Source: Oculatella sp. LEGE 06141 (GTDB taxonomy: Bacteria > Cyanobacteriota > Cyanobacteriia > Elainellales > Elainellaceae). From it: a DNA stretch of 64,000 nucleotides. Made by a program: the position numbers and the translations under genes. The stretch is taken from positions 1 through 64,000 of the forward strand of contig NZ_JADEWO010000022.1 in NCBI RefSeq assembly GCF_015207605.1. Direction: 5' to 3'. Within the stretch, counting starts at the first letter, position 1. Each line of letters opens with the position of its first letter. Under the pieces are notes generated by a model. The model was given only the letters and a program-made list of their open reading frames with translations, was not told the origin of the DNA and did not search any database. Below, piece by piece: positions 17,608 to 26,499 of the stretch.

Positions 17608-18554
17608 TGAGAGCCGTGTGGTCTTTCTGGACAAAACCCTTTCAAACGCATCGCCACACTTTCTGGAACAGCAACAAACATCATTGGTTTTCCTGGGTGG
17701 TGTCCGTTGAAACAGCAAGACAACACTATCCGCAAACCTATTTAGTGACGGATGATGCCGGAGCGCGCTTACTCGTTGATCAACTCAAGTTGCCGTTTGT
17801 ATCGGTTTCAACAGCGCTCAATTTACTCGATCGATGTGATCCCGAATGGTGGACATTAGGAAAACTCCTCACCTATCGTCAACAAACTGAACCATTTATT
17901 CACATTGATAATGATGTGTTTCTCTGGAAGCCATTAGCGCAGCAGGTCGAAACTGCGCCCGTGTTTACACAAAATCCAGAATATCTGGATCAGGGACAAT
18001 GGTGTTATCAACCCGAAGCATTTGAAACCGCCATTAAGCAAGTAGGTAATGGCTGGCTGCCCGCAGAGTTGGAGTGGTATAAACCTGGGGTAGCAAACCG
18101 TCGAGGAGATTGTTGCGGGTTGTTTGGCGGTAGTCACATTGATTTCATTCGACATTACGCTACCTCTGCTCTAAAACTGGTGCTCCATCCGGCGAATCGG
18201 CTGGCATGGCAACACCTTCAAAACAAAATGGGGCACATGGTACTGGTGGAACAATATCTGCTGTCTGCCTGCGTGGATTACCATAAAGCACAACCCCACT
18301 CGCCTTTTGCGGGCATTGATATGCAATATGTTTTTCGTTCAGCCGCCGATGCCTTTAACCCAGATTGTGCCACGGCGGCGGGCTACACCCATCTGATGGG
18401 AGCAAAACGGCACCGGGGCATCTTAAATCGGTTGGAACTGCGAGTACAACGAGACTACCCAGAATATTACGATCGCTGTCTTTCAACGGTTCTTGCTTAC
18501 AGCAGTTCTCAATCGAGTCAGCCACAGTCTCGCCAAGATGGATGTGGGATGTAG
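17607..18554 (+). CDS. DUF6734-like / glycosyltransferase-like protein
   Basis: About 315 residues, starting at the ATG that overlaps the DUF6519 stop by one base (TAATG). A longer frame exists from 17556 but would overlap the neighbour. The sequence resembles DUF6734-type proteins with a GT-A-like arrangement: an N-terminal TYLVTDDAGARLLVDQL strand-helix, PEWWTLGKLLTYRQQTEPF, and a DxD-like HIDNDVFLWKPL motif near residue 100, which in glycosyltransferases binds a nucleotide-sugar through a metal. It may modify an eCIS part or cargo; this is inferred from linkage only. The last 19 or so residues (YSSSQSSQPQSRQDGCGM) and the stop codon are encoded by an inserted MITE-like repeat (18497-18587), so the native C-terminus has been replaced. 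Confidence 0.72.
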   Translation: MRAVWSFWTKPFQTHRHTFWNSNKHHWFSWVVSVETARQHYPQTYLVTDDAGARLLVDQLKLPFVSVSTALNLLDRCDPEWWTLGKLLTYRQQTEPFIHIDNDVFLWKPLAQQVETAPVFTQNPEYLDQGQWCYQPEAFETAIKQVGNGWLPAELEWYKPGVANRRGDCCGLFGGSHIDFIRHYATSALKLVLHPANRLAWQHLQNKMGHMVLVEQYLLSACVDYHKAQPHSPFAGIDMQYVFRSAADAFNPDCATAAGYTHLMGAKRHRGILNRLELRVQRDYPEYYDRCLSTVLAYSSSQSSQPQSRQDGCGM

Positions 18555-18587
18555 GGTTTGAGGTGTGGTGAATGAAAATGGCTGTAA
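18497..18587 (+). mobile_element. MITE-like repeat, copy 1
   Basis: A 91-bp element starting TTACAGCAGTTCTCA and ending TGAAAATGGCTGTAA; the ends are imperfect inverted repeats (12 of 15) bordered by TA. Three relatives lie at 25877, 34009 and, inverted, at 51345. This copy lies in the 3' end of the DUF6734-like gene. Confidence 0.82.
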
Positions 18588-18888
18588 GTTGCGTTCAATA
18601 CAATTAATGTTGTAGAGCAGGATGCCAAAAATCTTAGCAAGATTTATCCCAATACTCCTCCACAAATCAGAGTCGTCTGGAAGGAGTTTAATCTTCCATT
18701 CCCGGCCATGAAATTCCCGACCATGAAAAGGTTGTATGGAAGCTCTATCGGCATTCCGCTACACGGTGAGGCTCTCATTGGGCAGTAGAAAGCTAACCAA
18801 TAATGCTGGGGTAGGCAACGAGTCATGCCACCTCCAAAACGTTATGGGCTAGTCCTGCGAAAAAGGATAGGCGATCGCCATTGACTTT
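18588..18888. other. Intergenic stretch after the eCIS cluster
   Basis: No gene is supported. A short open stretch around 18610-18770 is interrupted by a stop and matches nothing I recognise; it may be the remains of an older gene. The duplicated phrase CCGGCCATGAAATTCCCGACCATGAAA (a near 13-bp repeat at about 18700-18727) is the only local structure. Confidence 0.45.
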
Positions 18889-18906
18889 GTAAAGATAGTT
18901 CTTTAC
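18889..18906. promoter_or_regulatory. Predicted operator of the SufR-like regulator, site 1
   Basis: GTAAAG-ATAGTT-CTTTAC is a perfect inverted repeat; counted as 7-bp arms it is GTAAAGA-N4-TCTTTAC. It lies 25 bases before the regulator's ATG and is followed by another TTTGTAAAT half-like element. The same 6-N6-6 pattern occurs twice in front of the Rieske gene. Autoregulation is inferred. Confidence 0.7.
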
Positions 18907-18931
18907 TTTGTAAATAGGTAGAGCGCAAATT

Positions 18932-19603
18932 ATGACAAAAAAGATACAAAAAGAAACCGCCGCGTCCTGCGGAACGCTCCGCGAACGGACACGACGGGCG
19001 ATCGTGCAGTTATTAAAGCAGGAAGGACGTTTAGATGCAGAAACCCTCGCCTCCCATTTTGGGATTACGGCAATGGCCGTGCGACAGCATCTCTATGCTC
19101 TGCAAAATGAGCAATTGGTGACTTATGAGGAAGAATCTCGCCCAATGGGGCGACCTGCTAAACTGTGGCAGTTGACGGCCGCTGCCGATCGCTTTTTTCC
19201 CAATGGATATGCAGAACTGACGCTGAGCTTATTGAATTCCGTGAAACAAGCATTTGGTGAAGCAGGGTTAGACCGTTTGCTAGACGTGCGTTCTCAACAG
19301 CAGCTTGATAGCTATAACCAGCAGATGAAAGGCAAGCGATCGCTGAAGCAACGCTTGCATAAACTGGTTGAGATCCGCACGAATGAAGGGTATATGGCAG
19401 AGTTGCAAACTCAGGGAGACGGGTCATTTCTATTGATTGAGAATCACTGCCCCATTTGCGCGGCTGCTACGGCTTGTACTGGACTTTGTACGAAAGAATT
19501 GGAGGTCTTTCAAGCCATCCTGGGCAATGAAACAGCGGTTCAACGAGTTGAGCATATCATCGCTGGAGAGCGACGTTGTGCTTATCAAATTAGCCAGGGT
19601 TGA
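18932..19603 (+). CDS. SufR-like iron-sulfur winged-helix transcriptional regulator
   Basis: A 223-residue protein. The N-terminal winged helix-turn-helix (about residues 15-75: RRAIVQLLKQEGRLDAETLA, SHFGITAMAVRQHLYALQ) is of the ArsR/DeoR-like type found in SufR. The C-terminal sensor part has Cys at 173, 176, 182, 186 and 216 (HCPIC, AATACTGLC, RRCAY). The C173-C186 spacing of 13 and a further Cys about 30 residues later resemble the cluster-ligating Cys of SufR, repressor of the suf Fe-S assembly operon in cyanobacteria. Here no suf genes are nearby; the convergent neighbour encodes a Rieske Fe-S protein and carries matching operator sites. A paralogue that senses Fe-S or redox status and controls the Rieske gene and itself is therefore inferred. 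Confidence 0.8.
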   Translation: MTKKIQKETAASCGTLRERTRRAIVQLLKQEGRLDAETLASHFGITAMAVRQHLYALQNEQLVTYEEESRPMGRPAKLWQLTAAADRFFPNGYAELTLSLLNSVKQAFGEAGLDRLLDVRSQQQLDSYNQQMKGKRSLKQRLHKLVEIRTNEGYMAELQTQGDGSFLLIENHCPICAAATACTGLCTKELEVFQAILGNETAVQRVEHIIAGERRCAYQISQG

Positions 19604-19640
19604 ATGGCACTGAAACAAAGCTGCGCCATCAGTATAGACT

Positions 19641-19694
19641 GGGCTTCGACTACGCTCAGCCCTCGTTGGTGAGGGCTGAGCGTAGTCGAAGCCC
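19641..19694. terminator. Perfect 24-bp-stem hairpin between convergent genes
   Basis: Arms 19641-19664 and 19671-19694 (GGGCTTCGACTACGC... and its exact complement) enclose a GTTGGT loop. It sits 37 bases after the regulator's stop and 28 bases after the Rieske gene's stop on the other strand, so it can end both transcripts. There is no T-run, and the core TTCGACTACGCTCA recurs in this window (21814, about 33905), so it is also a member of a dispersed palindrome family. Confidence 0.7.
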
Positions 19695-19722
19695 GGAATA
19701 AACGCACTTATTTCACTGCCAT

Positions 19723-21498
19723 TCAGCCAGGGTTGGCTTCTGATTCTGTATCTTCAAAGAGTCGATCGCCCCGATGGAGCCGATAGGCCATCTGGTAAGT
19801 TTGCTCTTGCGATCGCATTGTCGGCGCATGAGCCGCCAAATATCGTGCCGCTGCCACCAGTACAGGTACTCCTTCGCTCGGATCGGCAAGTTGGGAATAC
19901 AAGCGGAATGCAGCGTCCATCGATTGAATGACGTGAAAATCTCGATTCTCGCGCAGCATGAGTTTTGCCAGCATTGCCATTAAAGCCCTGGGGTTGCCAC
20001 CACTGTAAAGATATTGCGCGACCAGCCGTCCGGTTTCATTCACCTGTTGCTGGCGATCGAGCAGGTCAGGTAATTTTTCCAGTAAAGCTTCAGGATTGGC
20101 AACGGTATCTTTAGCATCTGGTAAGCGAGCAGGTGGCACGTTGAGGAATCGGTTCAAATGAACGCTCATGGCTGCATCGAATACACCCCGAAGTAGTTCA
20201 ACGGTTGGAACTCGACGAATCCCTTGCTGAACAGCATTGGCAAAGGTAAAAGGGTGATGGGCACTGTTCCAATCTCCATGATCGTTATTCGTGTGGAATC
20301 GGGCAACGCGCAGGGCCGCCGCATAGGTGACGGTTTGGGCTAACTGTTCCTCTGTACAGCCCGATCGCAACGCCTCTAATAAACTATCGGCGATCGCCTG
20401 AGCATCCTCTCCCAACAATACTGAAAGGAGTTCCGGGGGTTGAACCCATTGCCCTTGATAAGATTTTCCAGCCTCCAGCGCAGCAGGCAATTGCTCAAAC
20501 GCACCGTCTAGAATTGCGACCAAATCTACTGGATACCGCCATGAACTTGCTTCTTCCATACGAGTTGCATTGGCTAGTCCTGTGACCAAACTTGCCAGTA
20601 CCGATTCAGCTTCCTGCCAGCCAGTCGCATCCAAAGCTTCCAATGCTTTGTTGATAAAATCCAGCACATGACCCACATCCAAATAACGGTGATCGGTGGC
20701 GGCTGCAAATAATATCTCGGCGATCTGAGTCCGGCTGATTCCAAGTTCTATCGCGGTTACTAAACACCGTTCAGCCGCCTCGCGATCGCGCTGTTCAATA
20801 AACTGACGAAACCAGGCTTTTAGAGTAGAAAAATCCAGGTTCGTGGTGGGCAGGGGATGAACTCGAAAATGCGGAGGTGCTGCTGCACTGTCACGAGCAA
20901 CGGCAGAAAGTCCTTGATAGAGGGCACGGGGGTAATCGCTTTCATTCATATACGGCAGTAGATTCATCATGCAGGTGAGCATGGTTAGCCCCGTATCCCA
21001 TCCAGTTTTGTTATAGCGAGTGCCAAAGGATAGTCCGACTTGAAAAGGTGCCGTTGGGGCAACTTTCAGATCCAGTAATGCAATTACCGATTTTGCAATG
21101 ACCAGCGAAATCCCTTGTTCCAGTCCATCCTGTAATCGTTGCTGCTGATGAACTTTAAGATTGCTCAGAGGTGCAACATCTACCCAAATTTCTCCATCTT
21201 GAATTTGGACAGGAAACGATCGCACATCATCTGCCCAGGAATCGAACGTGCCGCCGCTTGCCAGGTCAAACCGGGCATAGTGCCAGGGACAGGTGACAAT
21301 CCCATCCTTGCACACGCTACCGTGTAGGGGAAAACCCATGTGCGGACAACGGTTGTCGATCGCATAGACGCGATCGTTGCTGTAGAACAATGCAACAGGT
21401 TGCTGGCTCAACCGCACGAGTAACTGCCCTTTTTCCTGTAGTTCTGCCAGGGTTGCGGCGCGGACAAGCGATTGAGGTTGGACTGAAGTGGATACCAT
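19723..21498 (-). CDS. Rieske [2Fe-2S] protein with a long helical C-terminal domain
   Basis: A 591-residue protein. Residues about 10-105 are a Rieske domain with cluster ligands C51, H53 (CPHMGFPLHG) and C70, H73 (CPWHYARFD), the pattern of ferredoxin-type Rieske centres. The remaining 480 residues are mainly helical, with many Ala/Leu repeats (LVTAIELGISRTQIAEILFAA, AHHPFTFANAVQQGIRRV), and hold several His; no oxygenase catalytic motif is seen. Known Rieske oxygenase subunits carry a START-like catalytic domain, which is absent. A redox or sensing role is possible but unproven. The promoter region has two copies of the 6-N6-6 palindrome shared with the convergent SufR-like regulator, one touching the start codon, which fits repression by blocking initiation. 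Confidence 0.78.
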   Translation of the reverse strand: MVSTSVQPQSLVRAATLAELQEKGQLLVRLSQQPVALFYSNDRVYAIDNRCPHMGFPLHGSVCKDGIVTCPWHYARFDLASGGTFDSWADDVRSFPVQIQDGEIWVDVAPLSNLKVHQQQRLQDGLEQGISLVIAKSVIALLDLKVAPTAPFQVGLSFGTRYNKTGWDTGLTMLTCMMNLLPYMNESDYPRALYQGLSAVARDSAAAPPHFRVHPLPTTNLDFSTLKAWFRQFIEQRDREAAERCLVTAIELGISRTQIAEILFAAATDHRYLDVGHVLDFINKALEALDATGWQEAESVLASLVTGLANATRMEEASSWRYPVDLVAILDGAFEQLPAALEAGKSYQGQWVQPPELLSVLLGEDAQAIADSLLEALRSGCTEEQLAQTVTYAAALRVARFHTNNDHGDWNSAHHPFTFANAVQQGIRRVPTVELLRGVFDAAMSVHLNRFLNVPPARLPDAKDTVANPEALLEKLPDLLDRQQQVNETGRLVAQYLYSGGNPRALMAMLAKLMLRENRDFHVIQSMDAAFRLYSQLADPSEGVPVLVAAARYLAAHAPTMRSQEQTYQMAYRLHRGDRLFEDTESEANPG

Positions 21499-21502
21499 AT
21501 TT

Positions 21503-21520
21503 CTAAAGGAAATTCTTTAG
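21503..21520. promoter_or_regulatory. Predicted operator, site 2, at the Rieske gene start
   Basis: CTAAAG-GAAATT-CTTTAG lies inside a longer perfect palindrome with 10-bp arms (21499-21508 ATTTCTAAAG and 21515-21524 CTTTAGAAAT). It begins immediately upstream of the start codon (21496-21498 on the minus strand), where a bound repressor would block the ribosome-site region or early transcription. Confidence 0.7.
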
Positions 21521-21548
21521 AAATATCCTAAGCAAGTCTCCCCGGTTT

Positions 21549-21566
21549 GTAAAGACTTTTCTTTAG
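21549..21566. promoter_or_regulatory. Predicted operator, site 3, upstream of the Rieske gene
   Basis: GTAAAG-ACTTTT-CTTTAG, one mismatch from a perfect inverted repeat, centred 46 bp from site 2 (between four and five DNA turns). Its flank TTTGTAAAGA is identical to that of site 1 before the SufR-like gene. Confidence 0.65.
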
Positions 21567-22075
21567 TTTCTTAATGTCTCTGGCTTAACCCTGCTGCGAC
21601 ACTAACAAGATACACCGCAAGATTTTGATAAAACAGCGCAAGAATTGGGCTTCAGGGTTGACGGAGCTTTTCCTCGACTTGAGTGATTGAAACTCAAGTC
21701 GAGGAATTCACCATACAGACGCATCGCTCAATGGAGAGTGTTTTCAGGATCTCAACTGGTTGCCTCAGGAGTTATTGACCCGGCAATAAAAGATTTGGCA
21801 TAAGGGATTGGGGTTCGACTCCGCTCACCCCACACGGGAGTGAGTGCTGAGCGGAGTCCAAACACGGTTTGCCCTAAGAACAATGGCTGCCAGGTTAATA
21901 GGAGAGGATTACGCCATCCTGCAACTGTTGCATACTCAGGCAGATCTTATGTCCAAAGATAGATCTTGGAGCAGAACCACCTTAAGATCAATACTAGATT
22001 TCTGAAGCCTGATATTCTCTTGTTGTCATTGCCCTCCGTTCGGAAGATTAATTCCTTTCCTTTGCTGGCTGGAGT
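21567..22075. repeat. Intergenic stretch with two hairpins
   Basis: About 500 bases without a gene. Hairpin 1 has perfect 15-bp arms (21670-21684 TTCCTCGACTTGAGT and 21692-21706) around a 7-base loop. Hairpin 2 has arms 21814-21827 (TTCGACTCCGCTCA) and 21848-21861, one mismatch, and is a divergent relative of the palindrome at 19641. The DNA just before 22076 must hold the promoter of the STAND gene; I see no clear site. Confidence 0.6.
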
Positions 22076-25000
22076 ATGAATGCTAATGCCAAAAAAGCCA
22101 GGCGGCGTGGAGGCTCATCTGCACGGGTGAGAGGAGTTGTTCTGTCACCTCATGGATGGCAACGGTTTCAAGCCGCAAAGCAACAGATAGAGTCGGCGGA
22201 AAACTGGGGGAAACGGTTTACGCAGGAAGACCTGAATGGACGCACTGGGCTATCGCTGAATACCCTTGCCCGAATTCTGAAGCGAGAATTGGGGGTCGAT
22301 CGCCAGTCGTTAGAAATTCTCTTCCAATCATTTGAACTGGAACTAACAAAGACCGATTATGTTCCTCCGATCGCGTCAGAGGAAGTGTCATCGAGGCAAC
22401 GAGCCAATCCACAGCAGGACTGGGATAACGCAGTGGATGCTGCCGTGTTTTACGGTCGTGAAATCGAGTTGGCGCAACTGTGGCAGTGGATTGTGGTGGA
22501 ACGTTGTCGTGTAGTTGGGCTGCTCGGCATTGGGGGAATTGGCAAAAGCACGATCGCTGTCAAAGCGGCTCTGCAAATGCAGTCCGAGTTTGAGGTGGTG
22601 GTGTGGCGATCGCTTGCCAATGCGCCCTCATTAGATGACCTGCTGTTTAGCCTGCTGAAGTTTCTGATGCCGCTGCAAGGCGACGATCCGATCATTCCTG
22701 CAAGCTTGAATGAAAAGCTTTCTAAAGTGATGCAGTATTTGCGATCACAGCGATCTCTATTGATACTGGATAACGCCGAAACCATTTTGCACAGCGAACA
22801 GGTCGGTCAATGGCAACCGGGGTATGAAGCCTATGGGCAATTTTTAAGAATGCTAGGAGAAACGCCCCACCAAAGCTGCTGCTTGCTGACCAGCCGTGAG
22901 AAACCTCGTGAAATTGCCCTATTGGATGGCGAACAGAGTGTGGTGCGATCGCTAGCCCTAAGCGGACTCACGCCCGACGACGGACGCGCCATCTTTCGGC
23001 AAAAAGGAGCATTCACCGGGTCAGATACCGAGTGGCAAACCCTGATTAATCACTATGGTGGCAACCCTCTGGCGCTGAAGTTGGTGGCATCTGCCACGCA
23101 GGATTTGTTCAACGGTAGCATTAGCGAGGTCATAGGCTATCTTGATCAAGGAACGGTTGTTTTTGAAGATATTCGCGATTTACTGGCGCGTCAGTTCAAC
23201 CGCCTATCCACAGAAGAACAGAAAATTCTCTACTGGTTTGCCATTTACCGAGAGCCAGTGGCGATCGCCGAGATGCGTCAAAATGTGATTGGGTTAGCGG
23301 CTCAGCAAAGCGTTCTCCAACAAGTCAATTCGCTCCTTCGGCGATCGCTAGTTGAAAAAACAGGTAGCTTATTTTTCTTACAGCCCGTGGTCATGGAATA
23401 TGTCACGGAACGATTGATTCAACAAGTTTGCACCGAATTTGTCACTCAGCAGTTGGACATTTTACAAAGTCATTCACTCTTGCGAGTGCAGGCAAAAGAC
23501 TATATCCGAGAGATACAATTGCGGTTGATCATGCAGCCTGTGATGGAGTGGCTGTTATCAGCTTACAGAAATGTAGCAGAAGTTGAGGAGAGAGCCAGAC
23601 AGCTACTCGCAGAGCAGCGCCAACAATCTGGCTATGCAGCAGGGAATTTGATCAATCTTTTGGTTCAATTCAAAGTCGATTTGCGCGGTGCTGACTTTTC
23701 TGAACTTGTGGTGCAGCAGGCGGATCTACGGCAGGTTAGTCTGGTAGGGGTCAACTTTAAAAATGCTGATTTAGCAACATCCATCTTTTCAGAAACCCTT
23801 GGGAACGGCATTTCTATCGATATCAGCCCCGATGGACAAATGGTTGCAGTGGGTGATGCCAGTGGATTGGTGTATCTCTGGCACATGGAAACCACTCAAC
23901 TGCTGACCACCTTCATGGGACATACGGGTTGGGTGTGGTCAGTGGCGTTTAGCCCCGATGGTACTACGTTAGCCAGCAGTGGTGGCGATGCGACCGTCCG
24001 GTTATGGGATGTAAAAAGCGGTCATTGCTTACAGATCTTGACGGGACATATCGGCTGCGTTTGGTGCGTGACCTTTAGCCCTGACGGGCAGCAATTGGCG
24101 AGTGGCAGTGATGATCAAACGGTGCGGATCTGGAATCGACAAGGGCAGTGTCTTCATATTCTAGAAGGGCATCAAGAAAACGTTTATTCGGTTCATTTCT
24201 CACCCGATAATCAAACATTGGCCAGCGGCAGTAAAGATACCTTCATTCGGATTTGGCAGGTGAGCAACGGCAACTGCCTGGGACTATTAGAGGGACATAC
24301 GGAGAGCGTTCGTTGCGTACGCTACAGTCCAGATGGTCAGCAGCTTGCTAGCAGCAGCCACGACCATTCCATTCGACTGTGGAATGACCTGCCTGATGCT
24401 ACAGCCAGTCCATTAGAACCCCAAACATCCCTGTGTAGTATCAAGGTACTGCGTGGACACACCAACTGGGTTTGGAGTCTTGCGTTTAGCCCCGATGGTA
24501 CCATTTTGGCAAGTGGCAGTGACGATGGCACGCTGCGCCTTTGGGTGGTTCAAGAAGAACAGTGTATCAATGTGCTGAATAGTCAAGGCAATGATATTTT
24601 TGCGATCGCCATTGTGGGTCAACGGCTTGTCAGTGTCAGTCGCGATCAGGCAGTGCGGCTATGGGATCTGCATGGACAGAACCTTAAAACATGGCGCGGT
24701 TATAGCAGTGGCATTCGCTCTCTGAGCCTCAGTCCAGTTTGCGTCACAACCTCAGTAGGAGATGTACACCTGCTTGCCAGCGGGAGTCAGGATGAAATGA
24801 TTCACCTGTGGCAGATACAGCCTGACCAGCCTCTATCATCGCCTCGCCCGACTCGAAGCTTTTCTCAGGCAACCAGTTGGCTTTCCTCGGTAAGCTTTCA
24901 TCCTAACGGTCAAACAGTGGCTAGCAATAGACAGGATAGCCCTTTAATTGCTCTATGGAATGTGCAAACAGGTCACTGCCAGCAATGGAATTCTGGTCAT

Positions 25001-25759
25001 GCTGAGTCGGTCAAAACCGTGCTTTTTAGTCCAGGCGGAGACATCCTGGCAAGTGGTAGTTTTGATCGTACCGTGAGACTATGGGATACCCAAACACATC
25101 AGTGCTTGCAGGTTTTGCGGGGTCATGAGAGTGGAATTTGGGCGATCGCTTTCAACGCCAAAGGTACGCGGTTAGCCAGCGGCAGTTTTGACCACACCGT
25201 TCGCCTTTGGGATCTGCACGGAGCGTGTTTACAGGTTTTGCGCGGGCATACCGGAGGAATTTACACGCTGGCGTTTCATCCCGATGGTGAGCGACTGGTG
25301 AGCGGCAGTTTTGACCGTACCATTCGCGTTTGGAGCCTGCAATCTGGAGAATGTTTACAGATTTTGCCGGAGCATACGGGAGGGGTCTGGAGTCTGGCGA
25401 TCAGTCCCGATGGTCGTACGCTAGCCAGTGGGGGCGATCGCACCATTCGATTGTGGAATCTCAAAACAGGCGAATGTATTCAGGTTTTACACGGGCATAC
25501 CCGCTGGATCTCAACGCTAATTTTTATCCCTCCAACGTCTTCGGTATCCTACCCAGCCAGAAACGTGTCACCAAGCACAGAGCCATTCTTGGTCAGTGGG
25601 AGTCACGATCAAACGATTAAGCTATGGAATGCCCAAACGGGGGAGTGTCTCAGCACACTCATGGCCGATCGGCTGTATGAAGGCATGAACATTCGAGGGG
25701 CAACGGGGTTAACGAACGCTCAAAAAGCAACACTGAGTGCATTAGGGGCACTGATATAA
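22076..25759 (+). CDS. STAND NTPase: HTH / NB-ARC / WD40-repeat protein
   Basis: A 1227-residue protein. Residues about 30-95 form a helix-turn-helix ([40 protein letters not shown]). Residues 115-400 are an NB-ARC ATPase: P-loop G151-IGGIGKS-158, [10 protein letters not shown] as Walker [11 protein letters not shown] as sensor 1, [10 protein letters not shown] as the GxP motif. A winged-helix region follows (about 370-470), then a short pentapeptide-like stretch ([20 protein letters not shown]). About 14 WD40 repeats run from residue 580 to the end ([20 protein letters not shown] type). Such proteins oligomerise on ligand binding; relatives act in regulated cell death and anti-phage defence, but for this one no effector domain other than the HTH is seen. 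The near-identical WD40 units suggest recent internal duplication. The ribosome site is poor (GGAG one base from ATG). Confidence 0.88.
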   Translation: MNANAKKARRRGGSSARVRGVVLSPHGWQRFQAAKQQIESAENWGKRFTQEDLNGRTGLSLNTLARILKRELGVDRQSLEILFQSFELELTKTDYVPPIASEEVSSRQRANPQQDWDNAVDAAVFYGREIELAQLWQWIVVERCRVVGLLGIGGIGKSTIAVKAALQMQSEFEVVVWRSLANAPSLDDLLFSLLKFLMPLQGDDPIIPASLNEKLSKVMQYLRSQRSLLILDNAETILHSEQVGQWQPGYEAYGQFLRMLGETPHQSCCLLTSREKPREIALLDGEQSVVRSLALSGLTPDDGRAIFRQKGAFTGSDTEWQTLINHYGGNPLALKLVASATQDLFNGSISEVIGYLDQGTVVFEDIRDLLARQFNRLSTEEQKILYWFAIYREPVAIAEMRQNVIGLAAQQSVLQQVNSLLRRSLVEKTGSLFFLQPVVMEYVTERLIQQVCTEFVTQQLDILQSHSLLRVQAKDYIREIQLRLIMQPVMEWLLSAYRNVAEVEERARQLLAEQRQQSGYAAGNLINLLVQFKVDLRGADFSELVVQQADLRQVSLVGVNFKNADLATSIFSETLGNGISIDISPDGQMVAVGDASGLVYLWHMETTQLLTTFMGHTGWVWSVAFSPDGTTLASSGGDATVRLWDVKSGHCLQILTGHIGCVWCVTFSPDGQQLASGSDDQTVRIWNRQGQCLHILEGHQENVYSVHFSPDNQTLASGSKDTFIRIWQVSNGNCLGLLEGHTESVRCVRYSPDGQQLASSSHDHSIRLWNDLPDATASPLEPQTSLCSIKVLRGHTNWVWSLAFSPDGTILASGSDDGTLRLWVVQEEQCINVLNSQGNDIFAIAIVGQRLVSVSRDQAVRLWDLHGQNLKTWRGYSSGIRSLSLSPVCVTTSVGDVHLLASGSQDEMIHLWQIQPDQPLSSPRPTRSFSQATSWLSSVSFHPNGQTVASNRQDSPLIALWNVQTGHCQQWNSGHAESVKTVLFSPGGDILASGSFDRTVRLWDTQTHQCLQVLRGHESGIWAIAFNAKGTRLASGSFDHTVRLWDLHGACLQVLRGHTGGIYTLAFHPDGERLVSGSFDRTIRVWSLQSGECLQILPEHTGGVWSLAISPDGRTLASGGDRTIRLWNLKTGECIQVLHGHTRWISTLIFIPPTSSVSYPARNVSPSTEPFLVSGSHDQTIKLWNAQTGECLSTLMADRLYEGMNIRGATGLTNAQKATLSALGALI

Positions 25760-25876
25760 GCATTGAAGTTTGTCGGATATTGAATATCGGTCGCAATACG
25801 TCAGACCTGTGGTTGAAGCAGGAAGAAGAAACGGGAAATTGACGAGCTATCCGTGGGTATCAGCAAGGGAATCGAC

Positions 25877-25973
25877 ATACAGCAGTTCTCAATCGAGTCA
25901 GCCATAGTCTCGCCAGGATGGGGGTGAGGTGTAGGGCTTGGTGTGTGGTGAATGCAAATGAAAATGGCTGTAA
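25877..25973 (+). mobile_element. MITE-like repeat, copy 2
   Basis: A 97-bp element (ATACAGCAGTTCTCAATCGA to AAAATGGCTGTAA) of the same family as copy 1, lying 9-35 bases upstream of the IS630 transposase remnant. The closeness suggests the MITE family is mobilised by, or derived from, an IS630-type element. Confidence 0.82.
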
Positions 25974-25981
25974 GATTACCG

Positions 25982-26455
25982 ATTGAAGTCGCTTTGGTGA
26001 ATTTGCCAAAACTCATGGAGGTAAAACTCAAGTTAGAGTGGCAAGTTTGTGGGGTGAGCATGTGACGCAGCAGGATATCAGTCGGGCATTGGGTAAGATT
26101 GGATTCAGTCGAAAAAGACATACGGCTACCGGGAACGAGATGAACTGAAGCGTCAGGAGTTTCAAGAACGGTTAACGCACAAGTTGCCCCATCAGATTGT
26201 CTATGTCGATGCAGGCATTGATAATCGAGACGATTATCCTTACGCTTACTGCGAGATTCGGCAACGTTCTATGCGCTTAAATCCGCTAAACGCACTAGAA
26301 TGAATCAGTTGGATCAGCCGCACTGCGGGAGAGCAGCATCTTTGCGCCCATGAACTTTGCTGGATACTGCCACTTGGTGGTTTGTGTTGAAGAATTGGAT
26401 GCGGCAACGGTGGGATGAGTTTGATAGCTTTCGAGGTTGTGTCGATGCTGCCTTC
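25982..26455 (+). pseudogene. Decayed IS630-family transposase
   Basis: Three reading frames together give an IS630 transposase. First comes KTHGGKTQVRVASLWGEHVT with QQDISRALGKIGFSRKR (helix-turn-helix part). After a frameshift near 26120 comes YGYRERDELKRQEFQERLTH with LPHQIVYVDAGIDNRDDYPY, where the catalytic DE pair has lost one codon (VDEAG would be expected). After another shift near 26265 come FYALKSAKRTR and FAPMNFAGYCHLVVC. The last catalytic acidic region is missing or unreadable. It cannot encode an active enzyme. Which ends belonged to it is unclear; the adjacent MITE copy may mark the left end. Confidence 0.82.
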
Positions 26456-26499
26456 AAAGAATGTCCTAACGTAACTGCGTAGGGCTATAGAAACTGTTA

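Noticed and set aside
22076-25759. Considered calling the STAND protein a proven anti-phage system.
   Set aside because: Architecture alone is not enough; there is no recognised killing domain or linked defence gene in the window.
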